Shown one piece after another: positions 51,711 through 61,395 of a stretch of DNA of 64,000 bases (positions are counted from its first letter, which is position 1; each line of letters begins with the position of its first letter). The notes under the pieces were generated by a model. It made no database searches. It was given only the letters and a program-made list of their open reading frames with translations, and was not told the DNA's origin. The translations under genes were made by a program, and so were the position numbers. Where the stretch lies: positions 26,268-90,267 of the forward strand of contig JAJEIP010000050.1 of assembly GCA_022827885.1 (NCBI GenBank), written 5' to 3'. The stretch is from Candidatus Poribacteria bacterium. Its GTDB lineage: Bacteria; Poribacteria; WGA-4E; WGA-3G.

Positions 51711-52505
51711 TTAATTTTCCGTTCCATCGGATGTTCGATACATCTCTGAGATGATTTCAAGCAGGTCGGGTGCTTTGGCGAGATAGCGGACTTTTGCCGC
51801 TTCTTTGATTTCGTCGGGAATACCGTGTAGTGCCTCTGCGATACCACCCGCAATCGAACCGAGGGTATCGGAATCGCCACCGAGAGAGACGGCGTTGCGC
51901 ACTGCGTCTTCATAACTCTCTGATTCTAAAGCACACGTGACGGCTTGTGGGACTGTGCCTTGACACGTCATATCGAAAGCATAAGCGGGACGGATGCTGT
52001 CCACCGTTTGTGTCAGATCGTATCCGTACTCGGCAGTGATAGTCTCGCGAATGTCTGTAGGACTTTCGCCTCGGAAGGCGAGATAGATGGCGTGGGTTGT
52101 TGCCCGCACGCCTTTTATCCCTTCAGGATGATCGTGGCTGATAACGGTCACTTTGTCAGCAGCGACGAGTGCTGCATCCAAATCATCTCGGTTCAGAAAC
52201 GCCGCGGGTGAGACGCGCATCGCCGCGCCGTTACGGAAAGTGCAGTTGGGTGCATCCGCCTCAGCGTAAATCCAGTTTTTAAATATCTGACTGAAACCGC
52301 ACTTCGGATACCGCTTTCCCCACTTCCGCATTGTGTCTGCTGGCGAAAGATCGTGTAAAAGCGCATCGGCGACAGCAGTCGTGCAGACCGAATCATCTGT
52401 GAAACGGCAGTCCTCACCGAAAAAAGGAAAATCTTTGGTTTTAATCCGACAATCTTTGGGTTCATAGATTGATCCAACAATGTCTCCGATAATTGCACCC
52501 AGCAT
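51711..52505 (-). CDS. ADP-ribosylglycohydrolase family protein
   Basis: This 264-residue DraG-like protein starts MLGAIIGDIVGSIYEPKD. It has FTDDSVCTTAVADALL (about residues 36-51, dinuclear Mg ligands Thr-Asp-Asp), SHDHPEGIKGVRATTHAIYLAFRG and VSLGGDSDTLGSIAGGIAEALHG (second Asp pair), the three canonical metal-binding blocks. These enzymes remove ADP-ribose from proteins or small molecules in the cytoplasm. AAGGGG precedes the ATG. The gene lies after the two LamG genes and is separated from them by a terminator at 52519-52562. Confidence 0.9.
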   Translation of the reverse strand: MLGAIIGDIVGSIYEPKDCRIKTKDFPFFGEDCRFTDDSVCTTAVADALLHDLSPADTMRKWGKRYPKCGFSQIFKNWIYAEADAPNCTFRNGAAMRVSPAAFLNRDDLDAALVAADKVTVISHDHPEGIKGVRATTHAIYLAFRGESPTDIRETITAEYGYDLTQTVDSIRPAYAFDMTCQGTVPQAVTCALESESYEDAVRNAVSLGGDSDTLGSIAGGIAEALHGIPDEIKEAAKVRYLAKAPDLLEIISEMYRTSDGTEN

Positions 52506-52518
52506 ATTCTGTCCCCTT

Positions 52519-52562
52519 TAAAAAATACTGTAGGGCTGAGATACAGAGATCCCGCCCTACAG
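52519..52562 (-). terminator. Intrinsic terminator of the LamG gene ending at 52586
   Basis: On the minus strand, CTGTAGGGC (52554-52562) pairs with GCCCTACAG (52528-52536) and is followed by TATTTTTT. It separates the LamG gene from the ADP-ribosylglycohydrolase gene. The stem resembles the repeat at 33913-33973. Confidence 0.7.
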
Positions 52563-52585
52563 AAACACACAATTATCAATAAATA

Positions 52586-53425
52586 TTATTGCAATGTGCG
52601 TTGTGCCTTGATTGCCGCCCACGTGGTGGTGAATTTGTCCTGCGGTTCAACGCTTACGACTACCTTTGCATACTCCGCCAAATCGGCTTCATCGAAAGCG
52701 GAATTGTAGACAATCACTTCATCTATGCTACCGCCAAAGTAGTGGACATCAGTGCCTGAAATGAGTTCATCGTTGTGAAAAACAGTGTCGCCATTGACCT
52801 TACCGATACCGATACCGGCACCATGCCCAAAAAGTGCGCCGCCGTCTTCAGCCGCAACGCGTTCACCATTAACCCACATCTCGAGTTTGTCGGATTCGAT
52901 CTCATTTGTGGTATCGCGTAACACCAGAGCCACGTGATACCACACGCCTGATTCTACTGAGACGGAGGGCCACGCACCCTCCCAACCGTATTCTTCCTTG
53001 TTCCACGCGCCTATATAGACTTCACCGTCGAATACATAGAGATTAAAGCCGCGCGCTGTACCACCTTCCTCATAGAGCACCTGCTTATGATCAGCGATAT
53101 CCACATCGGTGCAGTTGAAATAACACGCGATCGTCCGATCCGAGTAGAAATCGGGTTGTGCGATCGTATTAATACCCACATCATTGGGAAGATTAACCCC
53201 ATCGTCTATGCCGTCGAAAAGTAAAGCCGAACCGACGGCACCGTCAACAATCTCAGGGTCCCCCACAACTGTTCCGTCTAAACCTTTTCCAGAAGTATCG
53301 GCAACATCAAGGTCTTCAAGACTCCATTCCCCTTCGATGGTTGCTTCATCTTTCGCCGCGTAAGTGGCCGCAGCAATAATCGTGAGTAAGACACTCAATA
53401 GAAGAATAAAACGATGTTTTACCAT
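52586..53425 (-). CDS. Secreted LamG (concanavalin-like) domain protein
   Basis: This 279-residue protein has a signal peptide (about residues 1-23) and one LamG jelly roll: GEWSLEDLDVADTSGKGLDG, ALLFDGIDDGVNLP, VSVESGVWYHVALVLRD and FGGSIDEVIVYNSAFDEAD. It ends FTTTWAAIKAQR, the same tail as its paralogues. It is the second of two tandem LamG genes and is about half identical to 53619-54455 by eye, so it probably arose by tandem duplication. AAGGAG lies before the ATG. It is likely to bind polysaccharide or glycoprotein outside the cell. Confidence 0.87.
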   Translation of the reverse strand: MVKHRFILLLSVLLTIIAAATYAAKDEATIEGEWSLEDLDVADTSGKGLDGTVVGDPEIVDGAVGSALLFDGIDDGVNLPNDVGINTIAQPDFYSDRTIACYFNCTDVDIADHKQVLYEEGGTARGFNLYVFDGEVYIGAWNKEEYGWEGAWPSVSVESGVWYHVALVLRDTTNEIESDKLEMWVNGERVAAEDGGALFGHGAGIGIGKVNGDTVFHNDELISGTDVHYFGGSIDEVIVYNSAFDEADLAEYAKVVVSVEPQDKFTTTWAAIKAQRTLQ

Positions 53426-53453
53426 TATGGCAAATCTCCTTTATATGGTAAAT

Positions 53454-53483
53454 CCTATAAATAAGTAGACATTTGCAAGTCAA
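53454..53483 (-). promoter_or_regulatory. Possible promoter of the second LamG gene
   Basis: On the minus strand, TTGACT (53478-53483), an 18-base spacer and TATAGG (53454-53459). It is a weak match about 30 bases from the ATG. Confidence 0.3.
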
Positions 53484-53508
53484 TGTGTCATGAGAAAGAC
53501 CGCTAATT

Positions 53509-53526
53509 CCCCCCTGATAAGGGGGG
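53509..53526. repeat. C6/G6 hairpin between LamG genes
   Basis: CCCCCC (53509-53514) and GGGGGG (53521-53526) form a short stem, followed by GGTTAGGGGGGTTAAG. It may end transcription of the LamG gene at 53619. Confidence 0.45.
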
Positions 53527-53618
53527 TTAGGGGGGTTAAGTCCTCATCTCTAATGTCTAAGTAATTCTAAAATCTACTATAGATTGTTAGTGTTAAACCC
53601 CAATTCGTAAGATTGAGG

Positions 53619-54455
53619 CTACTTTTCAGTCCGTTGGGCTTTCAGAGTTGCCCAAGTTGTTGTGAATTTGCCCTGCGCTTCAACACTCAAAGGTGCTGCA
53701 AGGTCTGTGAAATCTCCCTCGTCAAAAGCGGAACCGTAGACAAGCACTTCGTCAATGAGACCTCCGAACCAGTCAACATCGGTTTGCCCGCCGCCACCAC
53801 CATCGTGATAGACGGTATTCTGGTTGAGATGACCGACACCAATATCGTCGCCGTGGGCATGGAGTTGTCCACCCTTCTCTTGGGCAATGCGTTTACCATC
53901 CAGCCACATTTCAAACTTCTTGCTCTCAACCTTGTCCTTGGCGTCGCGAATTACCAAACCAACGTGGTACCACTGTTTTGACTTAATGTCCGCTGAGGGC
54001 CAGGCACCGTTCCAATTATATTCGGCGCGATTCCAACCGCCTGCGTAGACTTTACCGCCATGAACATAGAGTATTAAGCCGCGTGTGGCACCACCTTCTT
54101 CAAAGATCACCTGTTTCCGATCGTCAATTTTCGCATTATCACAATAGAATAACGCAGCAACCGTCCGGTTGGTATAAGGGCCACCCGTATTGATGTCCAC
54201 GGAATCTGGAAATTTAATACCATCGCTTTTACCGTTGAACTTCAACGCTTTTCCAGCGATCCCATCAACGGCTTGCGGTTTTCCAGTGAAATTGCCATCT
54301 AACCCTTTCTTTGAGGTGTCTTTGGCACTTCCATCGTTGAAACTCCAGTTCGCAGCAACTGTCGCTTCATCTCGCTGCGCATTCGCTGGTATAATAGGGA
54401 ATAAAACGCCCAACAGTAGAACAATACAAAATGTAGAAACAAGCACTCGAATCAT
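53619..54455 (-). CDS. Secreted LamG (concanavalin-like) domain protein
   Basis: This 278-residue protein has a signal peptide (about residues 1-26) and a LamG fold: ANWSFNDGSAKDTSKKGLDGNF, ALKFNGKSDGIKFPDSVDIN, WYHVGLVIRD and FGGLIDEVLVYGSAFDEGDFTD. It ends FTTTWATLKAQRTEK. It is the first of two tandem LamG genes with a close paralogue at 52586-53425. It has a promoter of its own at 54558-54586. Role as for its neighbour; no ligand can be named. Confidence 0.87.
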   Translation of the reverse strand: MIRVLVSTFCIVLLLGVLFPIIPANAQRDEATVAANWSFNDGSAKDTSKKGLDGNFTGKPQAVDGIAGKALKFNGKSDGIKFPDSVDINTGGPYTNRTVAALFYCDNAKIDDRKQVIFEEGGATRGLILYVHGGKVYAGGWNRAEYNWNGAWPSADIKSKQWYHVGLVIRDAKDKVESKKFEMWLDGKRIAQEKGGQLHAHGDDIGVGHLNQNTVYHDGGGGGQTDVDWFGGLIDEVLVYGSAFDEGDFTDLAAPLSVEAQGKFTTTWATLKAQRTEK

Positions 54456-54557
54456 TGTTATCGCTCCTAAATATTCGCTCTTTTTTGTTTTTGGAGGTTA
54501 AGATTTTGAGACAAGGGTATCCAAGTCTCAGACTTCTAACGTCCAATACGCTTTATA

Positions 54558-54586
54558 ATTATTAAAAAATTTCAAAATTTTGTCAA
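54558..54586 (-). promoter_or_regulatory. Promoter of the first LamG gene
   Basis: On the minus strand, TTGACA (54581-54586), a 17-base spacer and AATAAT (54558-54563, five of six). Confidence 0.6.
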
Positions 54587-54812
54587 ATAAAAAACAAAAA
54601 AATAGGAATCAGAATAATATGGGTTCTAATTTTCACGTAATGTAACGTTTTGCCTAAAAATTGTGTCTTTAATTGTAACCCAAGTTGCTGCTTATAAGAT
54701 TTTAGGCATGCAGACACCATTTTTCATTGAAAAGGGTTCATTATTCGCAGGATTTTGTGCCGTATTCTGCTATAAAGATGGCAACTTGTGGTAAAATAAA
54801 GAACAAAGAATG

Positions 54813-54841
54813 TTGACGCTAACCAGTATCTTAAGTTATTT
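54813..54841 (+). promoter_or_regulatory. Possible promoter of the LRR gene
   Basis: TTGACG (54813-54818), a 17-base spacer and TTATTT (54836-54841). Only the -35 is convincing. Confidence 0.3.
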
Positions 54842-54895
54842 TAAAAGAAAAACACTTATGAAGTGTCCCATCGGTAGAAAAGGAGATAAAACTTT

Positions 54896-57169
54896 ATGCA
54901 ATTCACCAAAACACAACACGTTTTCATTTTCGCACTGACGCTTTGCGCGGTACTTTTCTTACGACCGCTCTCAACCTCAGCACAAGACGTTAACATCCCT
55001 GACGCAAACCTTCGTAAAGCGATTAACGAGGCGCTCGGTAAAGCACCAAACGCACGGGTTACAGTCACTGAGATGGCAGTACTGCGGGAACTTCGGGCTG
55101 GAAGCATGGACATTCGGAATTTGACAGGTCTTGAAGTCGCTGTGAATCTGAAGGACCTCAATCTCCATAGCAATTTAATATCCGATTTATCACCGCTCAC
55201 GGGGTTGACACAACTGCATCACATAGGGTTGGAAGAAAATGTAATAACCGATCTTTCACCCCTTGAAAAATTGATCGATTTGAGGGAGCTACATCTTGGG
55301 CATAATCTGATATCCGATCTCTCACCCCTTGAAGGTTTAATCAACTTGCGAGGCATATCGCTCCATCATAACGCCATATCCGATTTATCGCCACTCGCAG
55401 GATTGATAAGGCTCGAATGGATAGGGATGAGCCATAATCCGCTGGCGGACCTCGCACCCCTTTCAGGCTTAACGAACTTACATAATTTTCACGGGTGGGG
55501 CACGCCTGTCATCAACCTTGCAGGCATCGCGAAATTGCCCAAACTCAGAGAAATAAACATCTGTGGTGGCGAGATATTCGACCTGTCACCCTTAGCCGAT
55601 GCCAAGGGTTTAAAAGAACTTTACCTCCCCGGTAACGAGGTTTCCGACCTGTCCCCTTTGAAGGGGTTAACAAACTTGACACGCCTGAGTTTTGAACACA
55701 ATCAGATATCAGATCTATCCCCGCTTGAAGGGTTAAACAACTTGACTTGGATAGACCTGCGGGACAATGAAATATCGGACACCTCGTCCCTCGCAGAACT
55801 TAGCAACTTAAGCTGGCTGGATCTGAGCCAAAACGCCGCGATAACAGATGTCGCGCCGCTTGCGTCCTTACCCAACCTAACATGGCTGGGACTCGCCGAA
55901 AACACAGGTATTGACACCCCGCAGTTGGAGCGATTTTCCACGAAGACCTCTATCTTACACTCGGATTTCGTTAACTCCGCTTTCCCGGAAGCCGGTCCAA
56001 AGATAGTGGGACCCTGGTTATGGGCAATCGTGCCCGGGGCAGGCGTTTCTAACGCAGACCTGCTGGAAAAAGTCAGTAAAGGCGCAGCCACAGAGGTGAA
56101 AGTCGCTACTTTTGGAACAACCGAGGATAAACCTATCGGCAGTGGCAAATGGAAAGCACACAGACTTGCCCCCCAGGGGGGCGATAATCTTAACCAAATG
56201 ACAGATGCCCTCGGCTGGGGGTCAGGCTCCGAGATATATGATCATGTCGTTTACGGTTCCGTCACGTTGAATTCTCCACGGAAACAGGAGACGACGATGC
56301 TCGTCGGCAGCGATGATGGCGTCAAGGTTTGGCTCAACGGTGAAGTCGTCCACTACAATCCTGTGGAACGAGGTGCCGGTGATTACCAAGATGCGTTCCC
56401 TGTTACCTTGAAGCAGGGCACAAATGTCCTGTTAGTCGCCGTTGACAATCGCGGACATGGTGGATTCAGCGGTTTCTTCGGGTTCGCGAAAGACACCGAC
56501 TACACCGTGAACCCGATCGGAAAGAAATTTACTGTAAAAGTTCCCGCTTATGATGTGAATAGAGATGGGAGGACAGACATCCTGGATCTCATCATAGTCG
56601 GACAGGACTTCGGAAAAGCGAGATCCGCCAACGCCCGAACCGACGTAAACCGAGATGGGAAACGGAACATCGCAGACCTGGTCCTTGTCGCGCAACACCT
56701 CGGCGAACTCAGCGGGGTTTCTGCCGCACCGTCTGTTCTTGCGATCGAAAATATGAGGTTGGATCCAGCAATGATACGGGGATGGATCGCACAAGCAATG
56801 ATTGAAAACGATGGCTCATCCGCCTTCCAACAAGGTATCGCGAATCTCCAACGTCTGTTGGCATTACTGATGCCAGAAACGACTGCTTTGCTGATGAATT
56901 ACCCGAATCCGTTCAATCCAGAAACATGGATACCCTATCAACTCGCACGATCCGCTGAAGTCACCCTTCATATCTATGCGGTCAGTGGCACCTTGGTTCG
57001 CACGTTGTATCTCGGACATCAATCTGCGGGTATCTATCAGGAACGCAGCCGTGCGGCGTATTGGGACGGGAAAAACGAACTCGGTGAATCTGTCGCCAGC
57101 GGACTCTATTTCTATACGCTCACCGCAGGTGATTTCACGGCTACCCGGAAAATGTTGATACGGAAGTAA
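54896..57169 (+). CDS. Secreted LRR protein with dockerin and FlgD-like C-terminal sorting tail
   Basis: This 757-residue protein has a signal peptide (about residues 1-27), internalin-type leucine-rich repeats of 22 residues (about 40-340, consensus LxxLxxLxLxxNxISDLSPL) and a shared beta-sandwich domain (about 372-545, GPWLWAIVPGA, then VWLNGEVVHYN and FPVTLKQGTNVLLVAVD). A type I dockerin (about 553-605) has two Ca-binding DVNRDG loops, and a FlgD-like C-terminal domain (about 665-757) starts NYPNPFNPETWIPYQL. It has AAGGAG before the ATG. The next gene begins eight bases later and ends with the same C-terminal tail. Adhesion or complex assembly outside the cell is likely. Confidence 0.88.
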   Translation: MQFTKTQHVFIFALTLCAVLFLRPLSTSAQDVNIPDANLRKAINEALGKAPNARVTVTEMAVLRELRAGSMDIRNLTGLEVAVNLKDLNLHSNLISDLSPLTGLTQLHHIGLEENVITDLSPLEKLIDLRELHLGHNLISDLSPLEGLINLRGISLHHNAISDLSPLAGLIRLEWIGMSHNPLADLAPLSGLTNLHNFHGWGTPVINLAGIAKLPKLREINICGGEIFDLSPLADAKGLKELYLPGNEVSDLSPLKGLTNLTRLSFEHNQISDLSPLEGLNNLTWIDLRDNEISDTSSLAELSNLSWLDLSQNAAITDVAPLASLPNLTWLGLAENTGIDTPQLERFSTKTSILHSDFVNSAFPEAGPKIVGPWLWAIVPGAGVSNADLLEKVSKGAATEVKVATFGTTEDKPIGSGKWKAHRLAPQGGDNLNQMTDALGWGSGSEIYDHVVYGSVTLNSPRKQETTMLVGSDDGVKVWLNGEVVHYNPVERGAGDYQDAFPVTLKQGTNVLLVAVDNRGHGGFSGFFGFAKDTDYTVNPIGKKFTVKVPAYDVNRDGRTDILDLIIVGQDFGKARSANARTDVNRDGKRNIADLVLVAQHLGELSGVSAAPSVLAIENMRLDPAMIRGWIAQAMIENDGSSAFQQGIANLQRLLALLMPETTALLMNYPNPFNPETWIPYQLARSAEVTLHIYAVSGTLVRTLYLGHQSAGIYQERSRAAYWDGKNELGESVASGLYFYTLTAGDFTATRKMLIRK

Positions 57170-57177
57170 GGAGATTA

Positions 57178-60100
57178 ATGATGAAACACATCAAGTACTT
57201 CACCCTCGTTTTCTTAACATTCATCGCGCTCGGTGTGTTACCGACAGACGCGCAGCAGAATATTGCCCAAGAGGTGTATGCTATCCTTGAAAACAGTTGT
57301 CTGGGCTGCCACGGTCCGAATGGTCCCTTTACCGAACAACTCGTCATTGAATCCGCAGCACAATTGGTCGAGAGTGGGGCTGTCGTCCCACGGGCACTGA
57401 TTCAATCTGAACTCTATACACGCTTGTTTGAGGAAGACGACGCAAAACGGATGCCGCTCGGACAACCACCCCTCTCCGCCGCCGCAATTCAGAAGATCGG
57501 TGCTTGGATTCAAGCCGGCGCACCGAGTTGGGACGTCGTCCACGATGTGAACTTCATTAGCACGGATCAGATGCTCACGACGATTCAGAACCACCTCACA
57601 ACGCTATCTACTTTTGACCGTCCCTCTGCCCGTTATTTTACGACCACACATCTGTATAACGCTGGAGAGGGACCCGAGGTGCTCCGGGCTGCTGCGGTTG
57701 CGCTTTCAAAACTCGTGAATAGTTTGTCGTGGGGGTTTACTGTCGTCAAACCGGAACCGATTGATGCCCAAGGGACGATTTTCTACATTGACCTTCGGGA
57801 TTACGAGTGGGATACTCGGGATGCCTGGACGCAGATTGAGACGGTGTATCCGTATGTCATTGAGTTTGATGCAACGACGCGTCCGGTGCTGCATAAGAAA
57901 CTCGCTGCGCTCCGTGAAGCGATGGTCTGTGAAGTGCCGTTTGTGCATGTGGACTGGTTCCTTGCTGTGGCATCGTTGCCGCCGCTGTATCACGATATTC
58001 TATCACTGCCTGAAACCGAGTCGGCGTTGGAACGCGAACTCGGTATAGATGTTGCTGGGAATCTTCGGCGGGCTCCGGGGTTGCGTGTGATGCGTGCGGG
58101 GACGAACGATTCGGGTGTATCAGCCCACAATCGCGTTGTGGAGCGGCACTCCTTCCGAAATGGTGCGTATTGGAAGAGCCATGACTTTGCGAGCAGTGTG
58201 GGTCCGAAGAATATCCTACAAAACCCACTGTCTTTTGACAGGGATGGGGGTGAAGTTATCTTCAATCTTCCGAACGGTCTTCAGGCGTATTATGTCTCGG
58301 ACGCGACAGGGAATCGTATAGATGTTGCTCCGACGGCTATCGTGTCGAATCCTGCGGCGAGTGATCCTGCGGTTCGCAACGGTTTGTCGTGTATCGGTTG
58401 CCATACGGAAGGTATGAAGACGTTTGAAGATGTGGTGCGTGGGACATATGAGAAGTTGCCTGCGAGTGCGACGAAGGATCAGGTATTGCGTCTGTATGTA
58501 GAAAAAGCGGAGATGGATCGGTTCATAGACCAGGATACAGTGCGTTACAGAGTTGCGTTAGAGGCGACGGGGGGTATATTTGGGGGTATTGAACCTGTGC
58601 ATCGTTTTCATGAGAAGTTTCAGGAAGCATTGGAAGCATCGCATGCGGCAGCGTCTTTAGGGCTCCAGGAGTCCGTGTTCGTGAAAGCGATTGGTGAGAA
58701 CTCGGGTTTGCAGGAACTCGGTTTAGCAGGCTTACTGAGTGGCGGGAATGTGAAACGAGATGCGTGGACAGAGAGTTTCGATGAGATCGTTTCGTGTCTG
58801 TATGGTGAGGATTGTCCGATACCGACCCCGGATCCAGAGCCGGAGCCGATCCCGGACCCTGACCCTAAGCCGATTTTTCGGGATCCAAGTAATCTTGTTC
58901 CGGATGTGAATCTACGTGCGGCGATCGCGGAAGCATTGGGGAAACCTTCTGGGGCTTCGCTGAAGACGGAGGACATCGCGAGATTGACGCGTCTTGATGC
59001 CGATGAGAGAGGGATAAGCGATTTGACGGGACTTGAGCATGCGACGCGCTTGGAACGGATAGAGTTACGCCACAATGCGATATCCGATCTCTCCCCGTTG
59101 GCGGATTTGAGGCGTCTGAATAACATTAAACTGCGTGACAACAGAATTACTGATATTTCACCTCTCAAGGATTTAATCAGTGTGGATTGGCTCGGCCTTG
59201 AGGAGAACGAAATCAGAGATTTATCGCCGTTGACGGGGTTAAAAAGGTTGAACGGACTCGGAATTGAAGGCAATCCGGTCTCGGATGTCTCCGCACTTGC
59301 AGGAATGCTTAGTTTGGAAGGTATCAGGGCATGGAATACTGTTATCTCCGACTTCTCCCCCTTAGCGAAACTCCCCAGACTCCGATGGATAGAATTCAGT
59401 GGTAATGCCTCTATATCGAAACTGCCGTCGCTGAAGGGATTGAAAACACTCAGACGCTTGGAAATCAACCATACCGGTATCTCGGATATTTCTGGTCTCT
59501 CAGAACTTACACAATTGCAAGAGTTGACGCTTCACGATAACTTGATAAAAGATGTATCGCCCTTGGCGAAGCTAAAAGGTTTAACGCGTCTAAATCTGAG
59601 CCACAATCTCATATCGGATGTCTCTCCGCTTGCAGAGTTAACCAACTTAGAACACCTTAATCTTCGAAGCAATGCGATATCCGATTTTTCACCTCTGGGA
59701 GGGTTGTCCGATAAGATACTTATCCGAACACAAGACAACCCCGGATTTTTCCTGCAAGGGGGACCGAAAATAACAGGCCCCTGGTTGTGGCTGCTAATGC
59801 CAGGAGCACAGTTTGAGAGTTTTCGGAACACAGATTTGCTTGCACGGGCAAGTGGTGGTGATGTAACGGAGCGGGAGATTGCTACCAATGGCGCAGCAGC
59901 CGGGAAATCCGTTGGGGATAGCGTCTGGACATCCCACAAAGTCTCCCCAGATGGAGATAACATCAACCACCTATTGAAAGGTCTCGGTGTATCAAAAGAC
60001 AGAAACCTTCAGTATGTGATTTACGGTTCTCTAATCCTGAATTCACCGCGTGAGCAGAACACCAAAATGTTTGCTGGAAGTGATGATGATCACAAAGTTT

Positions 60101-61341
60101 GGCTCAATGGAGAATTAGTTAAGGAGAAACTCGGTGAGGGGCATGCCCATGATTATGAGCATTCTTTCCCGGTTACGCTTAAACAGGGAAAAAATGTGTT
60201 GTTAGTTGCTATTCATGATTGGGTCGGCGGGTGGGCTGGCCATTTTGGGTTCGCGCCTGATACCGAGTATACCGTGTTACCCCCGGGTCCCAGATTTTCT
60301 TTCTCTACACAGACGACACAGGTCGAGAAAGGGGATACCTTCACTCTCCGCCTCAACGCAGAGGAAATTACCGATTTAGCGGGATGGCAAGGCGATATTG
60401 TCTTCGACCCAGCAGTCCTGAAAGCAAATGCCGTAACCGAGGGTAACTTCCTGAAACAGAAGAACGGACGCACCTTTTTCCGGAAAGGCACGATTCACAA
60501 TAAGCAGGGCAAAATCGCCGGCATCAGTACCGCGCGAACCTCGCAAGGCGGCGCGAGTGGCGACGGCACACTCCTCTCTATCCGATTCACGGCACACGCA
60601 GACGGACAGACCCGTATACTGTTCCGTAACTTCCGAGCAGGTTCCAATACGGGTAAATCAATCCCTGCTACACCTATTGAGATGACCGTTATCGTCGGCG
60701 GACAGGAAACGACAACACCAGCTTGGGATGTCAATGAAGATGGCATCACGAATGCGGTAGATGTCGCATTGGTCAACGTCGCTCTCGGACAAGCTAACCC
60801 CGCCAATCCACGGGTTGATGTGAACGGAGACGGTATCGTCGATGGGAAAGACCTCGCCATTGTTGCTGCACATCTTGGTGAAAGAAACGCACCCGCTGCC
60901 CCATCAGTGGGAGGGGTTTCTAACCCCGATACCGCGCCAGAACTTGTTGAACGCGCCCTGGATGTTCTGCGCGCAGCCGATGATGGATCGCTGACCTTCC
61001 GACAAGCGATCGCGAACCTTGAGCGACTTTTAGCACTGTTCATTCCAGAGGAGATGGCTTTACTTCACAACTATCCGAATCCGTTCAACCCGGAGACTTG
61101 GATACCCTATCAACTTTCGGAACCCGCGGACGTCACGATCCGTATCTATGCTGCGAGTGGTGCCTTGGTTCGCACGTTAGTATTGGGGTATCAACCCGCC
61201 GGTATCTACCGGTATCGGAGCCGTGCGGCATATTGGGACGGTAAAAACGCAGTGGGTGAGTCAGTCGCAAGCGGTGTCTATTTCTACACCCTCACCGCAG
61301 GCGATTTCACTGCCACGCGGAAAATGTTGATAATGAAGTAA
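57178..61341 (+). CDS. Secreted c-type cytochrome-LRR-cohesin-dockerin multidomain protein
   Basis: This 1387-residue protein has a signal peptide (about residues 1-25), a planctomycete-type cytochrome c domain with CLGCH (41-45), then a region to about 540 with a second CxxCH, CIGCH (405-409). A Pro/Asp-rich linker (about 547-567) and leucine-rich repeats (about 570-850) follow, then the shared beta-sandwich (about 866-1035), a cohesin-like domain (about 1040-1178, FSFSTQTTQVEKGDTFTL), a dockerin (about 1184-1240, DVNEDG and DVNGDG) and the FlgD-like tail from about 1297. It may start at 57181, the next ATG. A protein with both a cohesin-like domain and a dockerin is unusual. It is duplicated, in part, at 63543. 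Confidence 0.87.
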   Translation: MMKHIKYFTLVFLTFIALGVLPTDAQQNIAQEVYAILENSCLGCHGPNGPFTEQLVIESAAQLVESGAVVPRALIQSELYTRLFEEDDAKRMPLGQPPLSAAAIQKIGAWIQAGAPSWDVVHDVNFISTDQMLTTIQNHLTTLSTFDRPSARYFTTTHLYNAGEGPEVLRAAAVALSKLVNSLSWGFTVVKPEPIDAQGTIFYIDLRDYEWDTRDAWTQIETVYPYVIEFDATTRPVLHKKLAALREAMVCEVPFVHVDWFLAVASLPPLYHDILSLPETESALERELGIDVAGNLRRAPGLRVMRAGTNDSGVSAHNRVVERHSFRNGAYWKSHDFASSVGPKNILQNPLSFDRDGGEVIFNLPNGLQAYYVSDATGNRIDVAPTAIVSNPAASDPAVRNGLSCIGCHTEGMKTFEDVVRGTYEKLPASATKDQVLRLYVEKAEMDRFIDQDTVRYRVALEATGGIFGGIEPVHRFHEKFQEALEASHAAASLGLQESVFVKAIGENSGLQELGLAGLLSGGNVKRDAWTESFDEIVSCLYGEDCPIPTPDPEPEPIPDPDPKPIFRDPSNLVPDVNLRAAIAEALGKPSGASLKTEDIARLTRLDADERGISDLTGLEHATRLERIELRHNAISDLSPLADLRRLNNIKLRDNRITDISPLKDLISVDWLGLEENEIRDLSPLTGLKRLNGLGIEGNPVSDVSALAGMLSLEGIRAWNTVISDFSPLAKLPRLRWIEFSGNASISKLPSLKGLKTLRRLEINHTGISDISGLSELTQLQELTLHDNLIKDVSPLAKLKGLTRLNLSHNLISDVSPLAELTNLEHLNLRSNAISDFSPLGGLSDKILIRTQDNPGFFLQGGPKITGPWLWLLMPGAQFESFRNTDLLARASGGDVTEREIATNGAAAGKSVGDSVWTSHKVSPDGDNINHLLKGLGVSKDRNLQYVIYGSLILNSPREQNTKMFAGSDDDHKVWLNGELVKEKLGEGHAHDYEHSFPVTLKQGKNVLLVAIHDWVGGWAGHFGFAPDTEYTVLPPGPRFSFSTQTTQVEKGDTFTLRLNAEEITDLAGWQGDIVFDPAVLKANAVTEGNFLKQKNGRTFFRKGTIHNKQGKIAGISTARTSQGGASGDGTLLSIRFTAHADGQTRILFRNFRAGSNTGKSIPATPIEMTVIVGGQETTTPAWDVNEDGITNAVDVALVNVALGQANPANPRVDVNGDGIVDGKDLAIVAAHLGERNAPAAPSVGGVSNPDTAPELVERALDVLRAADDGSLTFRQAIANLERLLALFIPEEMALLHNYPNPFNPETWIPYQLSEPADVTIRIYAASGALVRTLVLGYQPAGIYRYRSRAAYWDGKNAVGESVASGVYFYTLTAGDFTATRKMLIMK

Positions 61342-61395
61342 AGAAAAGTTGTCAGTCCTTTTGGTTGGACAGAAAGGGTAAGGAGATACATCTGT

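Larger units (their letters stand above)
54456..54895. other. Divergent intergenic region between LamG and LRR genes
   Basis: No gene. It is AT-rich. It carries the LamG promoter on the minus strand (54558-54586) and a weak possible promoter for the LRR gene (54813-54841). Confidence 0.55.
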
